From: Cercozoa sp. M6MM
Lineage: Eukaryota > Endomyxa: Ascetosporea
Length of the DNA: 22,385 nucleotides
NCBI GenBank assembly: GCA_040357565.1
Contig: JBDODJ010000184.1
Strand: one strand, 5' to 3'
The position numbers were made by a program, and so were the translations under genes. Of this stretch, positions 7,876-17,600 are shown piece after piece. The notes beneath the pieces were generated by a model that made no database searches, was not told where the DNA came from, and saw nothing but the letters and a program-made list of their open reading frames with translations. Each line of letters opens with the position of its first letter. Position 1 is the stretch's first letter.

Positions 7876-10800
7876 GTATAGTAATATATATATATATATG
7901 TATAGTATGTAAATGAGTATAGGATGTGGATATATAGCCAGCTGCACCTGAGTTCCGCGCACTGCTGTTGTCTTTGGCTCGGTAAAGTTGGACCGCAGCT
8001 GTACAAATGATCAAGTGTATGTACGAGGTTTTGGACAGGTCGCGGTTGGACGACGGCACGAAACGCGAGCAGCTGCGCGTTCTCGACGACTTCTCAGCGC
8101 AGCTGCGCATGGTCCGGTAGAGTTTTACCCCTCCTCCCTGTTCACCCCTCCTGTTTACCCCCCTATTTACCCCCTCCCGGTGCAGCGACGAGCTGGTGCT
8201 GCAGGCGCAGGCCGAGGTGATTTCGTCACTGCAGCGCCCACTGCGAAGCGACGGCGATGGACTACTGGCGACGATGGATGTGCACTTTGAGTGGGTTATT
8301 TTTAATTAAGGGTGTGCTTTCAATGTTAAAGGAGTGGCGAGATTGTTAAGGGTGTGTTAAAGGGGTTGGGGGGAAATGTTAAGGGAGTGGTATGCAAGTA
8401 GGGATATTCAACGGACCGACACGGTGCTGACACTCCTGCGACTCAGTGATCGCATCGGTTTTACCTCTTGTTTACCCCCCCCCCCCTTGCCCCTGTTTAC
8501 TCCCTGTTTATCCCCCTGTTTATCCTCCTTTTACCCTCCTGTGTACCTCCTTGTTTACCCCCTTCCCCTCTTGAGTAGCTCACGGCGTGCTGGCTAACCG
8601 TGCCATTGTGGCTCGGTACGACAAGGGCGACTGGCGTCCGTCGGCCTTCCACCTGACTCTGTGCACGCGTGCACTGTACTTTACTCCCTATCTTCCCGTT
8701 TATTACTCCTATATCCCTTACCCCCCAGACATAAGGATAAGGACATCCACCCGAACGCGCGTCTGCAGTCACTCATGTTCATCGTCAAGTGGGCCGAGAC
8801 AGTCGATGCAGAGATGGCACACAAGGGTGCTCCGCCCATTGCGCGCAATCCAGAGTACCTGCTGGCCGTGCTGGACATGTATACTTCCCTTTAACTCCCT
8901 CCCCACAAACCATATTTTCCCCGTTTTAGCACCCTTTTTAACAACCATTTTACTCAGGCTACACGGCATCAATCCCGAGCACACCGAGGCGGGTCAGATC
9001 GTACCTTTAAGAACAACCTTTTCGAGGGAAGAGAGAGGGTGGAGACACACTTGTTTGTAGGTACGGCAGCTGAACTCGGTGTACCACGAGTTGATGGCGA
9101 GCGAACTCAGCGTTTCGCACAAGGCGCGTGTGGCTGCCATGGTACCTATTGGACGGTCCCATTGGACGGTCCCATTGAACAGTACATTTGGACGGTACTT
9201 ATTGGACGGTACAAGTAGGCCGCGCACATCTACGCCAACTGCGGACACTTGCGACCGCTGATTCAGACGCTGACCGACCTGTCGGCCATGTATCTCAGTT
9301 GTATACCCCCCACTCTATACCTCCTTTACCCCCCATCGTAGAGGCGAAGTACCGATGCAGCAGGTGTGCGACGCGTTTTTGCTGCTGCACCGGCGTGAGC
9401 GACTGCGCGACGTGTCGCCTTTCGATGTGTGTTTTAACCCCCCCCCCCCCCCCGCCCACCCTTCCCCCCCCCCCCGTATCGGACAGGTGTCGGCGGAGGA
9501 GCGGCAGCAGTACGCACGCGACTTGTGGAAACTCGCGAGCAAGCACCTGCCGAGTGCGCACTGTGCGTTTCTCTTGTTGTTGTTGTTTTTTCTTGGTGTC
9601 ATTGTTGTTTTTGTTGTTTTGTTTTTTGTTTTGTTTTTGTTGTTTTTGCTTTGTCTTTTTGTTGTTTTGTTGTTTTTGTGTTGCCGTTTTTGTTTTGTTG
9701 TTCTGGTGTTGTTTTTGCTGTTTTTTTTTTGTTGTTTTGTTTTGTTTTGTTTGTTTTGTTGTTGTTTTGTTTATTTTGTTGTTGTTTGTTTGTGTTGTTT
9801 TTTTTTGTGACTGACGAAGTGTTCATGTAGTCGATCTGTCAGAAGAGGAGCTGCTGGCGCACGCGCTCAACTTCAAGCCACACCTGGTGCCGTGAAACTG
9901 GGGGGGGTTAAAGGGGGGTAAAGTAAACCGACACTGTGCAGAACGACGAACACATCGCGTTCCTCGCCAAGGCCGCCGAGAAACTGGTGCTTTCTTGAGT
10001 GGTTAAGGGGGCTAAGGGGGTTAAGGGGGTAAGAGTCTCACTGTTGCAGAGCAAGCCGGCGTTCGCGCAGCTGTGTTCGCAGACGCGTTCGTTGTCGACC
10101 GAGAAGCAGCAGCGCTTCCTGGGTGCGTCCCTGCCGCCGCTATCTCTTCCTCCCCCACCCCCTACCCCCACCCCCTACCCCTTACCCCTACCCCCTTTAT
10201 CCCCATCCCCTGCAGAAACGGCGCGCCGCGTGTTCGAGGACGCCTCGATCGACGTGAATCGAGTGGAGTCGCACCGTCAGATCGACGACGCTGACGGTGA
10301 CACTGACGGTTTCAGTGTCACTGACGGTGACACTGACGCTGACTCTGACGATGATACCACCGTCGAGATCAGTTTCGACTCGGACGAAACCGTCAGCTGG
10401 AGCGACACGATTCGCTCCTTCTTCCGCGACCTGGTGGAAGGTACCTGTGCCTGCTTTGAATGTTCCTGGCTACTTTAAATCTATTCCTATTGCTACTTTA
10501 AGTGTGCGTTTCCGAAGATACTTTGGTCTGTTTTTGTTAAGGGAGCAACGAGAACGATTCCATGCTGCGTGACATTGTACGCTAGAGTTTATTTGGACGT
10601 TTACTTGGAAGCGATTCTTTTTGAGGGGCGGTGTTTTTTTGAGGAGGCGATGTTAGTTAATTAAAGGAGCGGTGTGTTTTTAGATCGACGACTTGAAGGA
10701 GGTGCCTGATATGACGTCGCATGAGCAGGTCCTCCCCTCCATACCTTTATTTACTCCCATCCCCTACCCCTTCTCGCGATATACAGGCGATTCGCAAGAT

Positions 10801-13800
10801 GCGCAAGCAGTTTGAACAAGCCGCCATGTGCATGGCTTCCATTATGGTACTTTCTTAGCCCCCTTTTACCCCTTAACCCCCCCCCCCCCTGGTTAGGCCG
10901 ACGCCAACAGTTCGAAACTGAAACAAACGCAGCGCGAGAGACTGCACGAGGCGCTCGGCGCGCCCCCGTAACCATGTTTTGGAGTGTGCCAACAACACAG
11001 GGTTCCATACTGTCGCTGTAGGGCTCAGCTTGATGAAGAAAAAACTGACGAGGAACGCGTACGCCCCTTTAAATAATCAACTTTGTTGTTGTTTTTTACA
11101 AAGCGTAGGCTGAGGATGCGCGCAAGGCGATGTCAAAGGTTGAATTGACACTCGAGTTTCAGGTTCGTTTTTGTTTTGTCGCTCTTGGCACTTAGTCCCT
11201 ACGCGCTCTATTTGTGTGTTTACAGAGGGAGGTGTGCAAAGAGGTCTGCGACATTGTGCTTCATCGCCGCCGTTTACTTCTAGAACGCAACAGTAATCTT
11301 TGCCTTATAGTCTCTAATTCTATCAACCCCTCTCCGCATTTAGAACGATGCGATGCTAAGCAACTTTTTGAGACCGATGTGGTGCACGCCAAGTACCAAA
11401 TCTTTGAACAGCGTGACTTTCAAAATGTTGACGTGTGTGTATGGTGACACGCTGCAGCCGACTGAGACAGCGTGCCAACAAGCGAATTCGACGCGATCAA
11501 ACGGCGCCGTCGCTTGTGACAGTGTGTTAAATTTTGATCCATTTTCTTGGCTGTTTATATTTTCGCTTGCGTGTTAGCTCCAAAATAACGGTCGTCATGA
11601 GGTTTCATTGGTTGCTGTGCGGTCCTGGGGTTGTTATCTCTTGCCTTTGGTGTGTTCAAAGCCCGATACGGCCGTGTACGACGATGCGCTGATGCATGCT
11701 GATCACTCGCGCCAGTACTCCGAGCACGCTTCGGAGAGACACCTTTCTGTGCTGGATGCCGACTCTGATCGTGCAGAGGTAGTTTGCTTACTTTTGCGCA
11801 ACTGCACTTGCAACAGCGAAGTGTGCTGTAAACAGCTGGCCATGACGGAGAAGGCCTTGCATACAATCGTTGGCCGACGTCGTGAACGAGATTTCTTGGT
11901 ACCAGGGATCGCTTAATATGTTCTCGTGTTGAGTGTTTCAACAATGTGTGTATGCACAGGTGGCTGGTGCACCGAGCAACGAACAACTTCTCGTGAGTCA
12001 GAGTTTTGCTGTTTGTCTTATCATTTCGTCACTACGGATGTTGTATTCGTCACAGAAACTGGAGGCTGAGTGGATCTTAAAGAAACTGCAGTCACGTGAT
12101 GGCGGTATTCTGTGCTCTAATCAAACTCAGACTTTTTTGCAGTTTTGCTTTATTTTGTGTACTTTCGTGCTTAGATCTGTTCGAGTGGTGTGCCTCGCTG
12201 CACTTGTACACGGAAGCTCGACATTTCTTTAATGCACTCGTATCATGCATTCTGGAGATTTATTGTTTCGGGGTTTGTGGTATTTTGGTATTTTGCAGGT
12301 GACGCGAGGAGAAACGCCGGCGCCGCGTCATTTCGCAGCGCTTGCGACTGCGCTGTTCGAGGACACGCGTCTGTCGGACCAGCAGAAGGTTGGGTTTTTT
12401 GTGCGTGCTTGTTTTGGCAAGGGCTGAATGAGTTTTGGTTATTTGTGGTATTTGTGTGTTTCAGTGTACGGAGGCTCTGGCGATGCAGCACCAGTTGCAC
12501 TCATTCGTGTCGCGGAGAATGCTGGCCTACCATCTGCCTGTGATAGTGGGTCTGTCTCGAGTCCTGGTAGAGAGCTCTATATGTGTTGAGTGTCTTCTGT
12601 GTTAATTAAGGGTGCGACACAATGTGCAGGCCGTGTTGCCGTACCGCAAGGTTCGCGAACGCATGGCGCTGCTGTCGCGCGACCAGTCAGTGTCCGACGA
12701 CGATGTTGTGCGTTTATACTCCCCTCTTTGCCCCCTCTTTGCCCCCTCTTTGCCCCTCTTTGCCCCCTCTTTGCCCCTCTTTGCCCCCTCTTTACCCGTT
12801 GCCCCTTGCTCCTTACTCCTGACCTCTGCCCCTTCCCGTAGGCCAAGCCGTTGCAGCAGTTCCGCGAAAATGCGCAGCCGCGCGTGCGGACATTGCTGGC
12901 GTACTTTACCCCCCCCCCCCCCCCACCACTTTGTCCCCTTTTTCCTCCCCTACCCTCTCCACATCTTTACCTTCGTTTTACCCACCTCCTTGATTCCCCG
13001 GTGTAGTGCGCTGGGGGAGATGTATGAGTGCGATGTGGTCACTTTGGTCCGGTATGCGCTGTGTCCGCGTGGACGAGAGAATACGGGAAAGTGACTGGTG
13101 TTTTCGAGACAGGGTACACGCGGAGAATCGTCAGGCGGCGCAGTCGGTTCTCGGCGTTTTGCTGCACGCCGCCGCGTTGCTTGGCAGGTGTGTTTACCCC
13201 GCCCACCCCTTCCCCTTACCCCCTGTACCCCTGGGCCCCCCCCCCCCCCCTCCCTCCCGTAGCGATGACATGGCGCAGCAGGTACTGCCGAAATTCGATG
13301 CGAAGCGACTGCCGATTACGGCGGTATTTTACCCCTTTACCCCGTACCCCTATCTTACCCACCCTACCCACCTCAGGGCGCACTGGCCGCCATTGCGGAT
13401 GCGGCTGCGAACGATGATTCGTTGTCGCGAGATGTATGCATTTACCTCCCCCCGCCCCCCCCCTTCTACCCTCTACCCTCCCCATAGATGAGACAAGCAC
13501 GTGTGCGACAAGTGCTCAATCTCGTGTCTGTACACGGTAGAGAGATTTATCCCCATACCCTCCCTACCCAGTACTTCCCACTTTACCCCCCCCCCCCCCT
13601 CGCCGCGCAGGAGTGGAGGACAGCGCGGCCGTGTGGAACGCGTTGTTGCGTTTGTGTCTGTCGCACGCGCCACCAGACCGCGAGCGAGCCTGGCAAATTT
13701 ACGAGACTGCGCTGGGTCCGCATATGCGAGATGAGGAGGTATGCTTCTCCCCTCCCCTCCCTGCCTCCCCATATACCCCTCCCCGGTTGCGCAGACCTTT

Positions 13801-14015
13801 GACGTGATGCTGCTGCTACTCCAAGAGAGCAACGCCTCGGCAGAGGAAGTCGCGCGCGTCGTCAAAGATCTCCGTACGCTACGCGACGCGCTCGGACACC
13901 GTACGGCCTGTCTCTCCTTGCTTGATATGTTACCGTGCACTCACTGTTCGGCTCTCTCTGTGCAGCGCTCAGTCCGCACTTTGAGCGATTGCTGCAGGCG
14001 CACGCACCCGAGTAA
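7128..14015 (+). CDS. Large helical-repeat (PPR-like) protein, probably mitochondrial
   Basis: Forty-seven exons join in phase to 3390 nt (1129 aa): 7128-7172, 7237-7372, 7446-7528, 7612-7654, 7765-7808, 7938-7981, 8039-8116, 8186-8290, 8399-8457, 8579-8675, 8729-8878, 8958-9000, 9061-9141, 9219-9300, 9344-9426, 9487-9562, 9831-9886, 9942-9986, 10050-10122, 10216-10440, 10542-10576, 10684-10728, 10787-10846, 10897-10967, 11022-11058, 11109-11162, 11226-11292, 11344-11432, 11471-11515, 11578-11610, 11662-11778, 11836-11898, 11960-11992, 12056-12104, 12175-12239, 12299-12388, 12465-12545, 12630-12707, 12842-12900, 13007-13051, 13113-13187, 13263-13323, 13377-13433, 13488-13536, 13611-13738, 13795-13900, 13966-14015. 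The N-terminus MQRSHRALARLRLPQRALL is a typical mitochondrial presequence. The body is all helical, with PPR-like pairs such as 'ALAAMRKMVAAGRQPAAPEF' and 'AVWNALLRLCLSHAPPDRER'. Residues about 496-530 are Asp-rich. PPR proteins bind organelle RNA, but exact family membership is unproven. The junctions after 7981, 9300 and 11432 have alternatives. Confidence 0.7.
7843..7900. repeat. (TA)n microsatellite in an intron of the PPR-like gene
   Basis: Two (TA)n runs separated by a short spacer occupy the centre of the intron 7809-7937, whose acceptor (TATATAG) is itself made of the repeat. Confidence 0.8.
9141..9214 (+). repeat. Intron made of a tandem repeat that includes its own 5' splice site
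   Basis: Copies of a 13-14 bp unit run head to tail: GGTACCTATTGGAC, GGTCCCATTGGAC, GGTCCCATTGAAC, AGTACATTTGGAC, GGTACTTATTGGAC and a partial GGTACAA. The first copy begins at the exon/intron border, so each copy repeats the donor context GGTAC or GGTCC. The array occupies nearly all of the 77-nt intron 9142-9218. Confidence 0.9.
9563..9830 (+). repeat. T/G-only low-complexity intron
   Basis: About 240 nt of this 268-nt intron consist almost solely of T and G in TTG/TTTTG patterns on the coding strand, with only scattered C and A. The TG-only stretch yields long Val/Leu/Phe/Cys shadow frames that are not genes. Confidence 0.9.
10297..10321 (+). repeat. 10-bp inverted repeat inside a coding exon
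   Basis: GTGACACTGA (10297-10306) and TCAGTGTCAC (10312-10321) are perfect complements with a 5-nt loop. They lie in the exon 10216-10440, which encodes the Asp-rich segment of the PPR-like protein, within a run of TGACGGTGACAC direct repeats. Confidence 0.8.
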
Positions 14016-14060
14016 ACCCAACGGAACTGCGCTATCGATCAGCTTTTTCTAAATCCCGGC

Positions 14061-14130
14061 GGTCAATCGTACCTTGTTAGTTCTGGCAATCAGCATTGCT
14101 GTTGATGTCGTAAGGTACGATGGATTGACC
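14061..14130. repeat. Imperfect inverted repeat downstream of the PPR-like gene
   Basis: GGTCAATCGTACCTT (14061-14075) pairs with AAGGTACGATGGATTGACC (14112-14130), with a 4-nt bulge, around a 36-nt spacer. It starts 46 bp after the stop codon, so it may fold in the 3' UTR. Confidence 0.75.
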
Positions 14131-14140
14131 TCGATTGTGA

Positions 14141-14264
14141 GTTTGAAGTTTGAAGTTTGAAGTTTGAGCTTACTAGTTGATGTCGTATCCCTGACACCAG
14201 TCCAGTGTGCGCAATTTGCACACCACCAACGGAGCCATTAACGTAAGCTCAAACTTCAAACTTC
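14141..14264. repeat. 22-bp perfect inverted repeat with (GTTTGAA)n tandem
   Basis: A GTTTGAA tandem (about four units, 14141-14168) leads into the left arm 14152-14173, whose exact reverse complement is 14243-14264. The spacer is 69 bp. The 22-bp arm pairing is perfect. The pair sits between two convergent genes. Confidence 0.88.
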
Positions 14265-14630
14265 CAAATTTTAACACAACTGAGGTCATGTTCCGCGCGG
14301 AGGACTTGGTTCGACGACATGTGAGAGAATCGTCGATCGACCAGCAATACAGCTATTTAAGTAGCACGCCGGCTCTAATTATGCACCGGCAAAGACTTTA
14401 CGTCAGCGGATCGCTTTCTGATTAATTGGCACGTAAACTTACGCGACGATGGCACACAATATTGCAATTGCCGGTTCTGGTCTACACCGACATTTCGGCG
14501 TTATTGCGCTTTCTGATGACGTGTTCATGTCGCCTAAGTCTTTTGCTGCCAGCACTGCTTGCACTAGTCATTGGAACCGCCCACCTATGTATACAAATTC
14601 ATAGGTCCCCCTCCCCCAGATAAAAGCAAG
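14265..14630. other. Remaining convergent intergenic interval
   Basis: This is 366 bp between the inverted repeats and the stop codon of the site-1 protease. A plus-strand frame of 72 codons (14207-14425) overlaps the inverted repeat and has no family resemblance. I see no supported gene. Confidence 0.5.
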
Positions 14631-17600
14631 TCAGTACCACGGACGTCGCAACTCGGCAAGTCGTTGGCGCAGTCGCAGCACACGGTAGTGTCGCACACCG
14701 CAGCACACGCAGCACGCAAACAGTGTCACAAATGGTACCGTGGCCAGTAAGAGCTGCCATATCTGATAAAACAGCAGCAGCTACCGGCATACAAAGACAC
14801 CGAGAGACAAGTGCATCAGGGTACAAGTGGCACATGGTGCGAGCGATAGTAATGTTTGTTGAAGAACTCTTTTAACGGAACTCTCTCATGTGCCTGGTTG
14901 TTTTATCTTATCCCCAGTATTGAATAAGATGCCAGTAATGTGACTCAGTAGTACCAAGAGACGGTGCTGCATCCAACGAAGCACAATTCGCACCTTCTCA
15001 TCGTACTCAATGGGCTCCAAAGAAACGCCGGCTTGACTGACGACACTCCAATGCGTCTGTGCCGTGTTGAGGTCGGTCCCATCTGATGTGCGAAGCGCGT
15101 GAGCCCAGGGAAGATCGCGACCCTGCGAGAGCCACTGCACCACGTCGCACACTTGCTCGATACAACTGTCGCTAAAGAATCAACATGGCATCTTTTTGAT
15201 TTTAGCGAAACTGCTCGCATGTCAAAAGTACGTGGCAGAACTGTCGTCAAAGCAAGAGGAATCGCTTAGTGCGGCCACACGACCGGGGACGCTGTTGGTG
15301 TCCAGCAAGGCGTACACCTCCAAAAGAACAAAGTGCATTAAAGGACTTGAATTGGGCTTGCAAGCCCCTGACTCAGTGGACGCTAGGCTACCTGGTCAAC
15401 GTTGACTCGGTCGGTGAACGAGTGCGCCAGTGCCTCCACAAGGTCCAGCAGTGCCAACACTGGTCGCTCTTTCTGGTACTGCGGTTGTTTGGAATGCGAA
15501 CGTCGCACGTCTTCTGCCGTAACTCGGAGCAGGTGCCTGTCTCGTACAAGAGCAACAATGTGAGGCTGCTAGATGTCACGAAAGTACCGTACCTGTCACT
15601 GTAGAGCACGAGTGCTTGGCTCGGAAACCGAGAGATTGGAGCAAAACTGTGCAGTTTGAGTTGCCACTCAGACACCTGCAAAGCACACGCACGCGTTTTG
15701 AATATGTTAAACTTAAAACCAAGGCCGAAGGAAAACAGCACAAACCTCGCCATCAAAGGCACTGGCTTCGAAAGCGAGTGCGAACACTTCAAGAACTTGG
15801 TTTAACGACGCCGTGTTGGCACCAGTCACTCCGAACTTTCCTGATATTCAAGGGTCTAATTGGATAAAGAAACTAGTACTGTAGAGAAATCTGTAAAAAT
15901 ACGCAGTGAGCCACTCCGTTCGTCATAGAAACGCAGAGACGACTCCAGCAAACTCGCATCGTCCCAATCAGCGACTGCACGCTCAAACAAGTCTCGGATT
16001 ACCGGACAGCGAATGTTGAATCAAGCCTACCCGCGAGCAAGGAGAGTCCGTCACGGAGTATTGCCAACTGGAGTGCCTGCTCAAAGCACGCAAGTCAGAG
16101 GACGACAGTTGCTATGAAGCACCCTCCCACCTCCGTTTCATGCGGTGTCAAAGGTGCCTCCGCATCGGCCAGCACGAGCACTCCCGCGTGTCGCAACGAG
16201 TCTGTAGCAATCGCTGTCTGCAGTGTGTGCACGTACATGCCCTGCTCAAACACAGAACTGCAACTGGAAGAAGACGTCACCAATTGACACAGAGGAGAGG
16301 CACCCGTCGTCGCAAGGCAACGAATAGTCCCCTCCAGTTCGTGTAGATATGGTCGCCGTGACTGAGTGTAGGCTCGGATGGAGAGTGTGAGACATTCTGG
16401 AGGTGAGACAGGTGATAGTTGGAAGAGGACACCTTTCCAGTGGGTCTTGACCAGTGTGTGCCGAAGCGAAGCGAGACAGCTCGTCACATGGCGCCACGAC
16501 CTGAGGAAAGAGCAGTTGATGCCACGCGTCGACGAGCACCTGCAACACGCCACTACCAATAGCTTCTATGCCCTCTACGAAAAGCCGTGTACCATGCGAG
16601 ATCTAGGTGGTGCTGGCATCGCGCGCAAGGCGATATTGATATCGGTGGACTGCACCGAAGGATTGGGTGTCAATCATTCTGCGGGTAGCGAGAGAGAGTA
16701 CACTGTCCAAAGTGAAAACGCGCACGCGCAGCACAAAATCGCACACGGCCGCAACGTCTCGACGTAGCAATAGCGACACGCCCAGCGTGCCTGTGAATGC
16801 GCGCAGTTGCGTCGAGTGAGACACGTGTACCACCAGTGCCGATGCCTGTTGGTGTAGACTTGTCTTTTGCGATCGCAAAATGGGAATGGCGTACCTCCTC
16901 CTTGTGTGCCGCTGGGCCAATTAAACTATCCCTGCGGAGCACACGGAAGAGCCATACATGCACACGAGTCTAGAGGGCTGTCTACCTAAAAACAACAACG
17001 CGGACGATGCGAGCATCCCGCCTCCTTGTGTGCATCAGTGTCACATTTAGTTGAGTGGCCGGTGCACCGTACATCAACGGTTGTGTACCTGAGGATCGAT
17101 ACAAGCGTACTGAAGTAGAATACGGACAGGACACATTGATAAAGGCCATACAGTAAGGCCACGAGAACCCGCAGTTTTCGGCATCGAAGGGAGCGCCTCC
17201 TGAGTCAACGTCGTAGCCTGTAAAGGGAAGATACAATTACAAATCACGAAGTGAAACAAACCTGCAAACTCACGAAGTACCGTTATAGTGAGGCACTGTA
17301 CGAGTGATCATATCCTTCATACTACTCGGACGCAAACCCGGTCGCATGTCCAACGTGTCAGGTACGGCAAACAACACGCCAGTGATCTCGTGCTTGGACG
17401 TCGTGTTTCCCGTGTCAACTTGGTACTCGTCCAGGGAGGTGTTGTACATTGATAGTAGTGCCGACACTGCTTTGTGTGCGTCCAAGACACCTGTGGTACC
17501 AGGGAGGGATGACTGAGGTAGAATTAGCGGGTAATTAAAATAAGGTACCTCCCATGCCAGCAGTGAACATATCCAAGGTTGTATCCGGCAAAGGCGACAT

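Noticed and set aside
7982-7998. 17-nt intron (GTAAAGTTGGACCGCAG)
   Set aside because: It leaves the frame wrong; a 57-nt intron to 8038 restores phase.
9188-9814. 208-codon plus frame with a Cys-rich, zinc-finger-like stretch and a hydrophobic tail
   Set aside because: The Cys-rich part is an off-frame reading of a PPR-like exon (9344-9426) and the hydrophobic tail is the T/G-rich intron.
10897-10971. Gene end at the TAA at 10969-10971
   Set aside because: The TAA is inside a GTAACC donor; splicing 10968-11021 continues the frame with conserved phase into the next exons.
16095-16559. 154-codon minus frame (and a 100-codon frame overlapping it)
   Set aside because: Both cross S1P introns; the spliced S1P frame changes between them and matches the family.
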